Shown here piece by piece: positions 1 to 10,617 of a stretch of 64,000 bases of DNA. The notes beneath the pieces are model-generated. The model was given only the letters and a program-made list of their open reading frames with translations. It had not been told where the DNA came from and did no database searches. Positions within the stretch are counted from its first letter, which is position 1; every line of letters begins with the position of its first letter. A program made the position numbers and the translations under genes. Source of the stretch: Prorocentrum cordatum (Eukaryota; Sar; Dinophyceae; Prorocentrales; Prorocentraceae); assembly GCA_963575745.1 (NCBI GenBank), contig CAUYUJ010000847.1:20001-84000 (forward strand), given 5' to 3'.

Positions 1-517
1 AATGGGGCGGCGCCCCCCCCTTCCGGAGCGCCTGGAGGGCGTCGCGGGGGGGAGGGGCGCTCTTCTTGTGTGTGTGGTGAGGGGCCCCGCGCGTGTTTCG
101 GTCACTTTTGTACGGTGCTCGTGTTTTCGGAAGATAGTGCGATCTGGGAACCACTGCCACAGCTTATTTGCTGTTCAATCGATACGAAATGATCCAATGC
201 ATGCCGCGGAGGGGATCTGAGCGCTGAGATCGGGCCACATTCAGACATGGTCGAACACTTTTTAATTTCATGATTTACTTTCCGAGGCAATGCGGTTGTC
301 AGGAACGCGGGAACCTCTGGCTGTTCTTAGCGGTCATAGGTGTAGAAAGCGAAGAGTCATGATCAAACGAAGCCAGCCGAAGGCTGTGGAGAGCTGAAGT
401 CGGTCTGCAGATCCATGAAATTTAACGCATCCTTATATCGTGTAACGAAACGTTCTGACGACAGGCAGTATTCGCAAGATGAGATCTTCAGGTTGTCCTT
501 AGCAGTCACGCGGCTGC
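1..517. other. Non-coding stretch, no gene seen
   Basis: The first ~60 bases are GC-rich; the rest is of mixed composition. The short open frames on both strands show no recognisable motif. I see no repeat shared with the rest of the window until the dyad at 518. Confidence 0.5.
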
Positions 518-573
518 GGAGCTCTACGAGGTCCCCGGCGGTAACCAGGTTGACGGTTTACCGCCGGCGCCCA
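518..573 (+). repeat. Dyad repeat, empty target copy 1
   Basis: First copy of the imperfect palindrome that recurs through the window. Inner arms CCGGCGGTAACC and GGTTTACCGCCGG flank the loop AGGTTGAC; GAGCTCTACGAG precedes the left arm. The right outer arm is absent here, so only the inner hairpin can form. It is followed by the GTTGGCC spacer module. In the clusters further on, this loop sequence (ACCAGGTTG) flanks retroelements. Confidence 0.85.
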
Positions 574-760
574 GTTGGCCAACCCGGCCCGGGCAGAGAA
601 TGTGGTGACCTGGGGTCGGTTTTTCGAAGATGTCAAGAGATTTCGACATTCGTTTTGCAAACTTGATTTCTTATTCTATGCAATGAATCATGGCGCTTCC
701 GATGGTGCAATTCTCAGGGCTCTAGCTGCATTATTTCGATTAAACGACTAGGGGAACCGC
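574..760 (+). repeat. Type-1 spacer module
   Basis: A dispersed module that follows many dyads. Recognisable pieces are GTTGGCC-acccggcc, 'ctggggtcggttttt', 'gatttgaaag', then a segment like 'gtgaaattctcaggtct' leading to 'gtagctgcaatatta'. Related copies lie near 3,430-3,600, 4,060-4,255, 8,340-8,540, 33,475-33,650 and 53,540-53,710. No conserved open frame runs through the copies, so it appears non-coding. Confidence 0.65.
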
Positions 761-849
761 CATTGTATACGTCCGAAAACAAGATGTCTTCATGTTTGAA
801 GCTAGTATCCAGAAGCTTTTTTCTGCTCTTATCTCGGAACCGACCGCAG

Positions 850-902
850 AACTCTACGAGGGTCCCGGCGGCAACCTGGTTGACGGTTCACTGCCGGTTC
901 CC
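850..902 (+). repeat. Dyad repeat, copy 2
   Basis: Diverged copy: left arm CCGGCGGCAACC, loop TGGTTGAC, right arm GGTTCACTGCCGG. The outer left arm reads AACTCTACGAGG; the right outer arm is missing. Confidence 0.8.
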
Positions 903-1140
903 AGTTGGCAAGAAAAATCTCGACGGACCTTTTGGTGACTTTTGGTTGTTGAGAAATTTTGTTCTCGAAATTCAATCATTCGTTAGAGTTCCAGTATTTT
1001 TCCTGTGACGTTCGATCTCATTCTCGCTCGCGATCTTCATCCCAGCTCTCCGATATCTTTTACTACCAAAAAGCACACGAGCGGTCGGTCGTTTCGGGTC
1101 ATCTTCACGTGACGATTTTCTGAACATAACTCGAGCTATA
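903..1140 (+). repeat. Type-2 spacer module
   Basis: Begins GGCAAGAAAAATCTCGACGG, continues with a 'ttttggtgacttttgg' block, then 'ttctcgaaattcaa', 'gttagagttctagtat' and 'ctgccaaaaagcac'. The same order recurs near 1,905-2,110, 4,680-4,880, 6,430-6,620, 8,970-9,160, 23,985-24,150 and 25,095-25,290. It usually leads into satellite monomers. Confidence 0.65.
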
Positions 1141-2930
1141 GAAGAGCTAAAGAGCTGGCGAGCACAGCTTATTCATTCAGGATGATCAAGTGTGTTCGTA
1201 TGTTGCATGTATAGGTCTGAACTTAGCATGCTAGCTGAGCTAGGTCCGTAAACCTATTCGTATTATTCGAGCCATCTTGACAGGGGCTCTTGCTTTTCTG
1301 TACTTCAGCTACAGGACAGCAACATAGCTCATACCCGAGTCTGATTCAGAATCATCAATTGCGGTTGTCTGTTGCTAGAGCTCGGAACTCGGTCTGCTGC
1401 CCGATCTAGAATCGCGAAACTATCTTGAAGATGCTGTCAGTTCTCTGCACTGAACTCGAGCTGTGAGCGGCTGCATGGCTGGTAATCACTGGAATCGATT
1501 CGGAGACATCAGATGCGTCCACCTTTCGAATCTCGAGCTCAGAGCCCGGTCTGATACCCGAGGCTAGTATCTCTTTGGTTCGATATATTCTGAGAGGTGC
1601 TGTGGGTTCCCTGCACTTAGCTCGGGCTGTAGGGCTGCAGGGCTGGTAATCACAGGAATCGATTCGGAGACATCAGATGCGTCCACCTTTCGAATCTAGA
1701 GCTCCGAGCTCGGTCTGATACTCGAGCTAGGTCCACCAAACTATTTCTTTTGTTCGATATATTCTGAGAGGTGCTGTGGGTTCCCTGCACTTAGCTCGGG
1801 CTGTAGGGCTGCAGACGCGTGTTCCTGTCGCATGCAGAGGTCTTAACTCGGTCTGATACTCGAGCTAGATTTGCGAAATAGTAGGAGAGCGGTTCACCCC
1901 TGGCGCCCAGTTCGCAAGACAAATCTCGACGGGCCTTTTGGTGATTTTTGGGCGGTTCAAAATTTTGTTCTCGAAATTCAACAATTCGTTTGAGTTCTAG
2001 TTTTTGTCCCGTGATATTTGACCTCATCACCGCTCGCCATCTTGATCTCAGATCGATCGGGTACCTTTTACTGCCAAAAAGCACGCGGGCGGGATCGGCC
2101 GATTCGAGTCATCTTGTCACGCGCTGTCGGTTTCCTCAAGATAACTCGAGCTTCAGGACAGCTACAGAGCTGGTAGGCACATATAATCGATTCAGAATGA
2201 TGAGGCGCGTTCGCCTGTCGAAGCCAGAGGTCTGAACTCGGTCTGCTAGCCGAGCTAGCTCTGCAAACCTGTTCGTATTATTCGAGTTATCTTGACATAC
2301 GCTCTTGGTTTTCTGTACTTAACTCGAGCTACAGGGCAGCTACAGAGCTGATACGTACAGAATCTGATTCAGAATTATCAGTGCCGTTGTCTGTTGAATC
2401 CAGAGCTCTGAACTCGGTCTGCTGCCCGATCTAGAATCGCGAAACTATTTGTATTGTTCGAGTCATCTTGAGAGATGCCGTCGGTTCGCATGGCTGGGTA
2501 TCACTGGGATCGATTCGGAGACATCAGGCGCGTCCGCCTGTCGAACCTAGAGCTCCGAACTCTGTCTGCTGCCCGAACTAGGTCCACGAAACTATTCGTA
2601 TTGTTCGAGTCATCCTGAGAGGTGCTGTGGGTTCCCTGCACTTAGCTCGGGCTGTAGGGGGGGCTGCAGGGCTGGTAATCACAGGAATCGATTCAGAGAC
2701 ATCAGACGCGCATGCAGAGGTCTGAACTCGGTCTCATACTCGAGCTAGGTTTGCCAAACTATTCGTATTGTTCGAGTCATCTTGAGAGGTGCTCTTGATT
2801 TACGCACGTAATTCGGGCTGTAGGAGAGCTACAGAGCTCGTACAGAAGACAATCCAGAAGCATCGGGGGCGTTCGGCTGTTGCATCCGAGAGGTCTGAAA
2901 TTGCTTGAGCTGAAAAAGATTTGTTTATGT
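1141..2930 (+). repeat. Satellite array 1 (~175 bp monomers)
   Basis: Tandem, diverged monomers. Each contains 'attcgtattgttcgag', 'tcatcttgacaggtgctgt', 'tgtacttaactcgagct', a small hairpin of the type CTGTAG-n5-CTACAG, 'gattcagaatcatcag', and 'gaggtctgaactcggtctg'. The phrase 'cttgac/cttgag' recurs at about 1,269, 1,421, 1,590, 1,760, 2,108, 2,290, 2,466, 2,612 and 2,788, close to one monomer or two apart. The interval near 1,905-2,110 is a type-2 spacer. No coding potential is conserved between monomers. Confidence 0.8.
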
Positions 2931-2960
2931 GTAATTTTTTCCGACATTATCTATTCTCAG

Positions 2961-3037
2961 GAAGCTCTACGAGTCCCCCGGCGGTAGCAAAGGTTGACGG
3001 TTTACCGCCGGCGCCCAGTACCTCGTAGAGCTCTTCG
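2961..3037 (+). repeat. Dyad repeat, copy 3 (full outer and inner arms)
   Basis: A complete copy. Outer arms (CTCTACGAG and CTCGTAGAG with flanking AGCT) enclose the inner arms CCGGCGGTAGC and GGTTTACCGCCGG and a loop AAAGGTTGAC. It could fold as a ~75-nt hairpin. It is followed by a segment that in one frame would read YLVELFGIDELEEFRRG, a phrase kept in other complete copies (10,680; 23,680; 53,090). Confidence 0.85.
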
Positions 3038-3360
3038 GCATCGATGAGCTAGAGGAATTCCGGCGCGGGGTGGAGCTAGTTGGACCGCCCGGCCAGAAAG
3101 GACAAATTGGTGACTTTTGGTCGGTTTTGCAAGAATTTGAAAGATATTCGACCATTTATTTTAAGAAAGCAGATTTTTGCGCGTCGCATTGGCAGATAAA
3201 CTCCTCTCTGACAGCAGCTCAGCGCTCCCGATGCATTCTTGCATGAGTTGACTTCCGGGAACTGAGCGAATATGAACATCGAAAAAATCGAGAATGAAGA
3301 TTTTCGAAAAATCTATATTTTTTGATTCTCTGTCGATTCTCAGCACTCTCACCAGTGGAA
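3038..3360 (+). repeat. Spacer after dyad 3 (YLVELFG-type plus AT-rich tail)
   Basis: Carries the segment 'gatgagctagaggaattc', then 'cagaaaggacaattt' and a block around 'gatttgaaagatattcgacc' ending in 'ctcagcgctcccgatg'. Near copies occur at 10,690-11,015, 21,597-21,822 and 23,690-23,895. The block near 3,300-3,350 ('attctcagcactct') precedes the next dyad, as it does before 8,803, 11,020 and 21,823. Confidence 0.6.
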
Positions 3361-3415
3361 GGAGCTCTACGAGGTTCCCGGCGGTGACCAGGTTGACGGT
3401 TCACCGCCGGCGCCA
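3361..3415 (+). repeat. Dyad repeat, copy 4
   Basis: GAGCTCTACGAGG, inner arms CCGGCGGTGACC and GGTTCACCGCCGG, loop AGGTTGAC. Inner hairpin only. This is the closest empty counterpart of the occupied targets at 11,020 and 21,823. Confidence 0.85.
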
Positions 3416-3918
3416 GTTGGCCCAGCGACCTTAAGAGACAATGTGACGACTTGGGGTGTGTTTTCCTATCTTTGCGTAAATTTTGAAAGTTCGTTTTTCA
3501 AAAAGGTATTTTTCCTACCTGTAGCGGGTTATGCCGCGTCTGCCAGTTAAAATTTCAGGTCTGTAGCTGCAATATTATTATCAAAAGACAGGGAACCGTC
3601 GCCGTTTCGAGTCATCTTGACGCGCGTTGACGGTTTTCTGGACTTAACTAGAGAAAAAGGCAGCTACAGAGCTGATACTTACAGAAAATAACTCAGAATG
3701 ATCAGGCGCGTTCGTCTGTTCCATCGATGGGTCTGAACTCGCTCTGTCAGTCGAGCTAGATCCACGACGCTATTCGTATTATACAAATAATTTTGACGCG
3801 TGCTGTCGGTTTCTCTTAACTGCAGATCTAGAAGAGCTAAGGAGCTGGTACGCATATGAACTTTACGCTCGAGAAAGCTTTTTTCCGAGTGCTCCGAACA
3901 GCGCCGCGTGAGAAAATA
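3416..3918 (+). repeat. Type-1 spacer plus partial satellite
   Basis: Type-1 spacer to about 3,600, then about one and a half diverged satellite monomers ('tcatcttgacgcgcgttgac', 'gaggcgcgttcgtctgtt'-like text). No gene seen. Confidence 0.6.
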
Positions 3919-4020
3919 GCTCCACGAGGCTCCCGGCGGTTGCCTGGTTGACGGTTTACCGCCGGATCCCAGTGGTGAGTTCCTTGACTAAAGTCGAGCT
4001 CCATATACCTCGTAGAGCTC
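3919..4020 (+). repeat. Dyad repeat, copy 5 (with insertion in right arm)
   Basis: Inner hairpin CCGGCGGTTGCC / GGTTTACCGCCGG with loop TGGTTGAC. About 40 bases of satellite-like text ('gtgagttccttgactaaagt') separate the inner right arm from the outer right arm CCTCGTAGAGCTC, so the outer stem is interrupted. Confidence 0.75.
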
Positions 4021-4567
4021 CTCGGCAAGATGAGCTAAGAGGAATTGGGGCGCAGGGTGGAGCTAGTTGGCCGACCCGACCTTAAGAGACAATGTGGTAA
4101 CTTTGGGTCGGTTTTGCAATCTTTGTGCAAAATTTGGAAGTTCGTTTTGGAAACCGGTATTTTCTTCACCTGTAGTGGATTGTGCCGCGCCTGCCAGTGA
4201 AATTCTCAGGTTCATCGCTGGAATATTACTATCAAAAGATTTGAGGGAACCGTCGGCCGTTGACACTCGTTGACGGTTTTCTGTACTTCTCAAGATTTAG
4301 GAGAGGTACAGAGCTGCCACTGACGGTAACCGATTCAGAGTCATCAGACGCGATTGTCTGTTCCACCGAGAGGTCTGAACTCGGTCTGCTACTCGAGCTA
4401 GATCCGCGACACTATTCATATTATACGAGTGATCTGAGAGGTGCTGTCGGTTCCCCACTTGAATCAACCGGCTTTCGGTGAAAGCTGAAAAACGTAATTT
4501 TTAAAGCTTTTTAGCTCACGCGTAAGAAAGCGTTTCCGATGTGTTCCAAGCAGCGTGGTGCAGACAA
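4021..4567 (+). repeat. Type-1 spacer and satellite fragment
   Basis: Type-1 spacer to about 4,255, a satellite fragment to about 4,470 and a short unassigned piece. No gene seen. Confidence 0.55.
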
Positions 4568-4626
4568 GAGCGCGGTAACCTGGTTGACGGTTTACCGCCG
4601 GCTCCCATAAGTAACTCGTAGAGCTT
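4568..4626 (+). repeat. Dyad repeat, copy 6
   Basis: GCGGTAACC / GGTTTACCGC with loop TGGTTGAC; the left outer arm is lost, the right outer arm ACTCGTAGAGCTT is present. Confidence 0.75.
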
Positions 4627-5759
4627 CCCTTAGCAAGCTGTTGCTGGAAGCTTAAGAGTAATTCCGGGGCGCTGGAGAGCTAGTTGGCAAGAAAAATCTC
4701 GACGGACCTTTTGGTGACTTTTGCTCGGTTGAAAATTATGTTCTCGAAATTCCTCAATTCGTTAGAGCTCTAGTATCCTTTCCCGTGATATTCGATCTTT
4801 CCCGCTCGTCATCTTGATCTCAGCTCGATTGGGTACCTTTTACTGCCGAAAAGCACACGGGCGGGATCGGCCGTTTCGAGTCATCTTGTCACGCGCTGTT
4901 GTTTTTTTCAAGATAACTCGAGCTTCAGGACAGCTTCAGAGCTGGTAAGCACAGCTAATCGATGTAGAATGATTAGGCGCGTTCGTCTGTTGAACCCAGA
5001 GGTCTGAACTCGGTCTGCTAGCCGAGCTAGGTCTGCAAACCTATTGTATTATTCGAGTCATCTTGACAGACGCTCTCGGTTTTCTGTACTTAACTCGACC
5101 TACAGGACAGCTACAGAGCTGATACGTACAGAATCTGATTCAGAATCATCAGTGGCCGTTGTCTGTTGAATCCAGAGCTCTGAACTCGGTCTGCTGCCCG
5201 ATCTAGAATCGCGAAACTATTCGTATTGTTCGAGTCATTTGAGAGATGCTGTCGGTTCTCTGCACTTAACTCGGGCTGTAGAGGGGCTGCATGGCTGGGT
5301 ATCACTGGGATCGATTCGGAGACATCAGGCGCGTCCGCCTGTCGAATCCAGAGCTCCGAACTCTGTCTACTGCCCGAACTAGGTCCGCGAAACTATTCGT
5401 ATTGTTCGAGTCATCCTGAGAGGTGCTGTGGGTTTCCTGCACTTAGCTCGGGCTGTAGGGGGGCTGCAGGGCTGGTAATTACAGGAATCGATTCAGAGAC
5501 ATCAGACGCGTATGCAGAGGTCTGAACTCGGTCTGATACTCGAGCTAGGTTTGCCAAACTATTCGTATTGTTCGAGTCATCTTGAGAGGTGCTGTCGATT
5601 TACGCACGTAATTCGGGCTGTAGAAGAGCTACAGAGCTCGTACAGAAGACAATCCAGAAGCATCGGGGGCGTTTGGCTGTTGCATTCGAGAGGTCTGAAA
5701 TTGCTTGGGCTGAGAAACTTTTTTTGTGTGTAATGTTTTTCGACATTACATGTTGTCAG
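4627..5759 (+). repeat. Type-2 spacer and satellite array 2
   Basis: Type-2 spacer at about 4,680-4,880, then about five satellite monomers. The segment 5,170-5,720 is a near copy of 2,395-2,910 (same order of monomer variants), which suggests a segmental duplication that included the following dyad. Confidence 0.7.
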
Positions 5760-5817
5760 GAAGCTCTACGAGTCCCCCGGCGGGTAGAAAGGTTGACGGT
5801 TTACCGCCTGCGCCCAG
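5760..5817 (+). repeat. Dyad repeat, copy 7
   Basis: Left outer arm CTCTACGAG, inner arms with an extra G (CCGGCGGGTAG) and GGTTTACCGCCTG; the right outer arm is replaced by satellite text. Confidence 0.75.
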
Positions 5818-6313
5818 TTTCAGAGTTATTTGGCACAGAAATCGGGAGGGAATTATCAGACGCGCTAGTCTGAAGTATTCAGACGCTTGGATTCGGCCTG
5901 TTCTGAGCACAGAAGCCGAATTACTATTCATATTCCCTTTTTTCCTGGTGATGGAATGGTTTTTTCTGATTAAGCTCGAGCTGCAGATGAGCTCCCGAGC
6001 TCCTAGACACATCAATGGGAAGACAATCGTGAGGCGCGCAATTTCATAGTATCTAGACCCCTAAACTCAGTTTTCTGTCAGCGCTCGGGCTGAGCATCTA
6101 TTCGTACTCTGCTAATGTCTCGGAGACGGTATTGGTTTTCTTTGTCAACTCGCGCTGCAGATGAGCTACAGGGCTGTACTGCACAGCAATCGGAAGGAAA
6201 GTATCAGAGGCGCTAGTTGAATGTATCTAGACGGCTGCAATCAGTCTGCTATCAGCGCTCGGGCTGAACAACTATTCGTACTCTCCTTTTTCTGTAGAGA
6301 TGGTATATGGCAA
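5818..6313 (+). repeat. Satellite array 3 (variant monomers)
   Basis: Monomers of a second subtype marked by 'cacagcaatcgg', 'aattatcaga', 'gcgctagtctgaagtatc' and 'gaacaactattcgtactct'. The same subtype returns at 7,380-7,870, 10,130-10,610 and 24,640-26,165. Confidence 0.7.
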
Positions 6314-6387
6314 GGAAGCTCTACGAGTCCCCCGGCGGTAACCAAGGTTGATGGTTTACCGCCGGCGCCCAGTAACTCGTAGGGCTT
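6314..6387 (+). repeat. Dyad repeat, copy 8
   Basis: CTCTACGAG, inner arms CCGGCGGTAACC and GGTTTACCGCCGG, loop AAGGTTGAT, right outer arm ACTCGTAGGGCTT. Confidence 0.8.
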
Positions 6388-7878
6388 CTCTTAGCTAGTT
6401 GCTGGAAGCTTGAGTAAGTCAAACGCGCTGGAGAGCTAGTTGGCAAGAAAAATCTCGACGGACCTTTTGGTGACTTTTGCTCGGTTGAAAATTATGTTCT
6501 CGAAATTCAACAAGTCGTTAGAGCTTTAGTATTTTTTCTGCATGTTCGATCTTATTCCCGCTTGCTCTCTTAATCTCAGATCGATCGGGTACCTCTTACT
6601 GCCAAAAAGCATCGCGGCGGGATCGGTCGTTCCGAGTCATCTTGACAGGCGCTGTCGGTTTTCTGTAACTCGAGCTGTATGAGAGTTACAGCGCTGGTAC
6701 TCACAGAAACCATTTCAGAATCATCAGGCGCGTTCATCTGAAACATCTAGAGGTTTAAACTCAGTCTGCTACTCGAGCTAGGGCCGCGAAACGAATCGTA
6801 TTCTTCGAGTTCTCTTGACAGATGCTGTCGATCTTCGGTACTTAATTCGAGCTGTAGGAGAGCTACAGGGCTGATGCGCCCAGGTACTCGATTCAGAATC
6901 ACCACGCGCGTTCGTCTCAAGCATCTAGAGGTCTGAACTCGGTCCATGAACCGAGCTAGGTCCGCGAAATTATGCGTACTCACGAAATTTATTGACAGGT
7001 GCTCTCGGTTTTCTGTACTTAACTCGAACTCTAGGAGAGCTACATAGCTTGTACGCCCACGTAATCGATTCAGAATCATCATGCGCGTTCGTCTGAAGCA
7101 TCTAGAGGTCTGAACTCGGTCCACTACTCAAGCTAGTTCCGCAAAACTATTCGTATTGTACGAATGTTCTTGACAGCTGTTGTCGGTTTTCTGTACTTAA
7201 CTCGAGCTTTGGAGAGCTACAGAGCTGATGCGCACACGTACTCGAATCATCAGTTGCGTTCGTCTGCAGCGTCTAGAGGTCCGAACTCGGTCTGCTGGGT
7301 TTGCGAAGCTATTCGTACTCTACTGATTTTTTTTCGAGATGATGGTGAGTTCCTTGACTGAAGTCGAGCTGCATCTAAGCTTCAGAGCTCTTTGGCACAG
7401 AAATCGGGAGGGAATTATCAGACGCGCTAGTCTGAAGTATCCAGACGCTTGGATTTGGTCTGTTCTGAGCACAGATGCCGAACAACTATTCATATTCTCT
7501 CTTTTTCCTGGTGATGGAATGGTTTTTTCTGACTAAGCTCGAGCTGCAGATGAGCTACCGAGCTGTTAGGCAGAGCAATCGGAAGACACATGAGGCGCGC
7601 TATTTGTTGATAGTGTCTAGACCCCTGAAATCAGTATTCTATGAGCGCTCGGGCTGAACAACTATTCCTACTCTGCTAATTTCTTGGGGACGGTATTGGT
7701 TTTCTTGGTCTAACTCGCGCTGCAGGTGAGCTACAGGGCTGTTCTGCACAGCAATCGGAAGGAAATTATCAGAGGCGCTAGTTGAATGTATCTAGACGGC
7801 TGCAATCAGTCTGCTATTAGCGCTCGGGATGAACAACTATTCGTACTCTGCTTATTCTGTAGAGATGGTATATGGCAA
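6388..7878 (+). repeat. Type-2 spacer and satellite array 4
   Basis: Type-2 spacer to about 6,620, then about seven satellite monomers, first of the main subtype and then of the 'cacagcaatcgg' subtype. 7,380-7,870 duplicates 5,825-6,310 closely. No gene seen. Confidence 0.75.
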
Positions 7879-7955
7879 GGAAGCTCTACGAGTCCCCCGG
7901 CGGTAACCAAAGTTGACGGTTTACCGCCGGCGCCCAGTACCTCGTAGAGCTCTTC
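7879..7955 (+). repeat. Dyad repeat, copy 9 (full)
   Basis: Complete outer and inner arms; loop variant AAAGTTGAC. Followed by the YLVELFG-type segment in diverged form. Confidence 0.85.
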
Positions 7956-8802
7956 GGTATCGATGAGCCAGTGGAATTCCAGCGCGGGGTGCAGCTAGTT
8001 TCCCGGAGAGCTCTTTGAGAGCTATAGGGTTTTGGATTAGAAGCTGGACGGTCGTGGTGCCTGCCAGCAGACCATCTTCGCCGCTCCAGGATTCCCGCAG
8101 AATGTTGTTTGTCCCGGCAGCCCGTCCGGGAGCAGTTCCGGCACGCGGCCACGCGTGCCCGCGCGCGTTCAGGCACGCGTGGAAGCGTGCTTGGCAGCCC
8201 TGCAGAAGCGCTTCAGGAGAGCTCCGCAGAGCTCAGCAGGAAAGATGTCGAGAGTGAGTGCCTCTTCGCTCTCCAGGATTTGGGCGCTCCCAAGTACCTC
8301 GTAGAGCTCTTCGGCAAGATGAGCTAAGAAGAATTCGGGCGCAGGGTGGAGCTAATTCGACCTAAAGAGACAATGTGGCGACTTGGGGTCGGTTTTTGTA
8401 TCTTTGTGCAAGATTTGAAAATTCATTTTCAGGAAACATATTTTTCTCAGACACAGTAAGCTTTGGCGCATCTGCTGGTAAAGTTTCCAGGGCTCTAGAA
8501 GCAATATTACTATCAAAAGACTTGGAGGAACCGAGCCTGTATTTCGAACCGAAAATGCATTTTCTGGTTTTCCTAAGATTTGATAGATATTTGATTGGTT
8601 ATATTGCAAACGCACATTGTCACTCCCTGCATCAGAATATACGCTGAATTTTTAGAGCAGCTCAGCTCTATAGGGGATTTTTTATTATTTATTCAATTGG
8701 AGGAACCGACTTTCTGCTGACATCAAAAAATGCACAATTCAAGATCAAAGGGACATTGTCTGCGAAGTCAGTACTTCGATTCTGAGCACTCTTACGGGTG
8801 CA
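7956..8802 (+). repeat. Mixed spacer, no gene
   Basis: 7,990-8,270 is GC-rich and unlike the other spacers. 8,285-8,345 carries a lone right outer arm (CCTCGTAGAGCTC) and YLVELFG-type segment; 8,345-8,620 is a type-1 spacer; 8,640-8,800 is AT-rich and ends in the block that precedes dyads. Confidence 0.5.
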
Positions 8803-8858
8803 AGGAGCTCTACGAGGTTCCCGGCGGTGACCAGGTTGACGAGTCACCGCCGCCGCCA
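8803..8858 (+). repeat. Dyad repeat, copy 10
   Basis: GAGCTCTACGAGG, CCGGCGGTGACC, loop AGGTTGAC, then a damaged right arm GAGTCACCGCCG. Confidence 0.8.
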
Positions 8859-9170
8859 GTGACCCACCCGGCCCGGGCGGACAATCCGGTGACTTTGGGT
8901 CGGTTTTGCTAAAATATCTCGTAGAGCTTCCTTAGCTAGTTGCTGGAAGCTTAAGAGTAATTCCGGCGTGCTGGGGAGCTAGTTGGCAAGAACAACCTCG
9001 ACCGACTTTTTGTTGATTTTTGCTCGGTTCAAAATTATGTTTTCGAAATTCAGCAATGTGTTAGAGCTCTAGTATATTCCCCAGGATATCCGATCTCATT
9101 CCCGCTCACCGTCTCAATCTCAGCTCGATCGGGTACCTATTACTGCCAAAAAGCATGGCGGCGGGATCGG
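8859..9170 (+). repeat. Type-1 remnant and type-2 spacer
   Basis: Short type-1 piece, a lone CTCGTAGAGCTT arm near 8,918, then a type-2 spacer that leads into the satellite. Confidence 0.55.
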
Positions 9171-10617
9171 CTGTTTCGAGTCATCTTGACAGGTGCTCTC
9201 TGTTTTCTGTACTTAACTCGAGCTGTAGGAGAGCTACAGAGCTGGTGCGCACAGAAACTGATTCAGAATCATCAGGCGCGTTCGCATGAAGCATCCAGAG
9301 GCCTGAGCTTGGTCTGCAACTCGAGCTAGGTCCGCGAAGCTATCCGTATTCTAGCAATTTTCTTGACACATGCTGTCGGTTTTCTGTATTTAACTCGAGC
9401 TCTAGGAGTGCTACAGAGCTGGTACGCACACATAATCGATTCAGAGTCATCAGGCGCGTTCGTGTGAAGCATCTAGAGCCCTGGGCTCGGTTTGCTACTC
9501 GAGCTAGGTCCGCGAAGCTTTTTGTATTCAAGCAATTTTCATGACAGATGCTGTCGGTTTTCTGTACTTAACGCGAGCTGTAGGAGAGCTACCGATCTGG
9601 TGCGCACGCGTAGTCGAGTCAGAATCATCAGGCGCGTTCGCCTGAAGCATCTAGAGCCCTGAGCTCGGTCTGCCACTCGAGCTAGGTCCACGCAACTATT
9701 CGTATTCTACCGATTTGTTGACAGCTGCTGTGAGTTGTCTCTACTTAACTCGTGCTGTAGGAGAGCTACCGAGCTGGTGCGCACACGTAATCGATTCAGA
9801 AGTATCTGGCGCGTTCGTCTGTCGCATCTAGAGGTGTCAATTCGGTCTGCTACTCGAGCTAGGTCCACGAAGCTGTTCGTATTCTTCGAGTCATCTTGAC
9901 AGGTGCTGTTGGGTTTCTGTACTTAACTCGAGCTGTAGGGGGGCTACAGAGCTGTTACGCCCACGTATTCGATCCAGAATCGTCAGGCGCGTTCGTCTCT
10001 AGCATCTGGAGGTCTGAGCTCGGTCTGCTACTTGAGCTAGGTCTGCGAAGCTATCCGTATTCTGCAGATTTTGTTCGAGATGATGGTGAGTTTCTTCACT
10101 TAACTCGAGCTTGAGATGAGCTTGAGAGCTCTTTGCCACAATAATCGGAAGGAAATCATCAGGCGCGCTAGTCTGAAGTATCTAGTCGCTTGGCTTGGTT
10201 CTGTTATGAGTGCAGACGCCGAACAACTATTCATACTCAGCTGTTTTCCTGGTGATGGAATTGCTTTTTCTTGATTAAAATCGAGTTGCAGATGAGCTTT
10301 AGAGCCCTCAGGCACAGCAGTCGGAAGATATGAATCAGGCGCGCTATTTGAAAGTATGCAGGCACCTGAACTCAGTCTGCTATCAGCGCTCGGGCTGAAC
10401 AACTATTCGTACTCTGCTAGTTTCTTGGAGATGGTATTGGTTTTTTTGGTGTTACTCGTGCTGCAGATGAGCTACAGCTGTTCAGCACAGCAATTGGAAG
10501 GCAATCATCTGGGGCGCTAGTGAAATGTATCTAGACGCCTGCAATCTGTCTGCTATCAGCGCTCGGGCTGAAAAACTATTTGTTCTCTGCTAATTCTGTG
10601 GAGATGATATATGGCAA
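9171..10617 (+). repeat. Satellite array 5 (clearest ~178 bp period)
   Basis: The best ordered array. The start of the phrase 'cttgacaggtgctgt' or its variants falls at about 9,182, 9,361, 9,539, 9,716 and 9,894, spacings of 177-179 bases, followed by three monomers of the second subtype. Each monomer holds a GAGCT-rich part with a small hairpin (CTGTAG / CTACAG) and a TCTAGAG-containing part. Confidence 0.85.

Noticed and set aside
3000-3070. A real protein containing YLVELFGIDELEEFRRG
   Set aside because: The phrase recurs after several dyads but never with a start, and the upstream dyad reads in a different frame; more likely a dispersed DNA repeat with a chance open frame or a relic exon.
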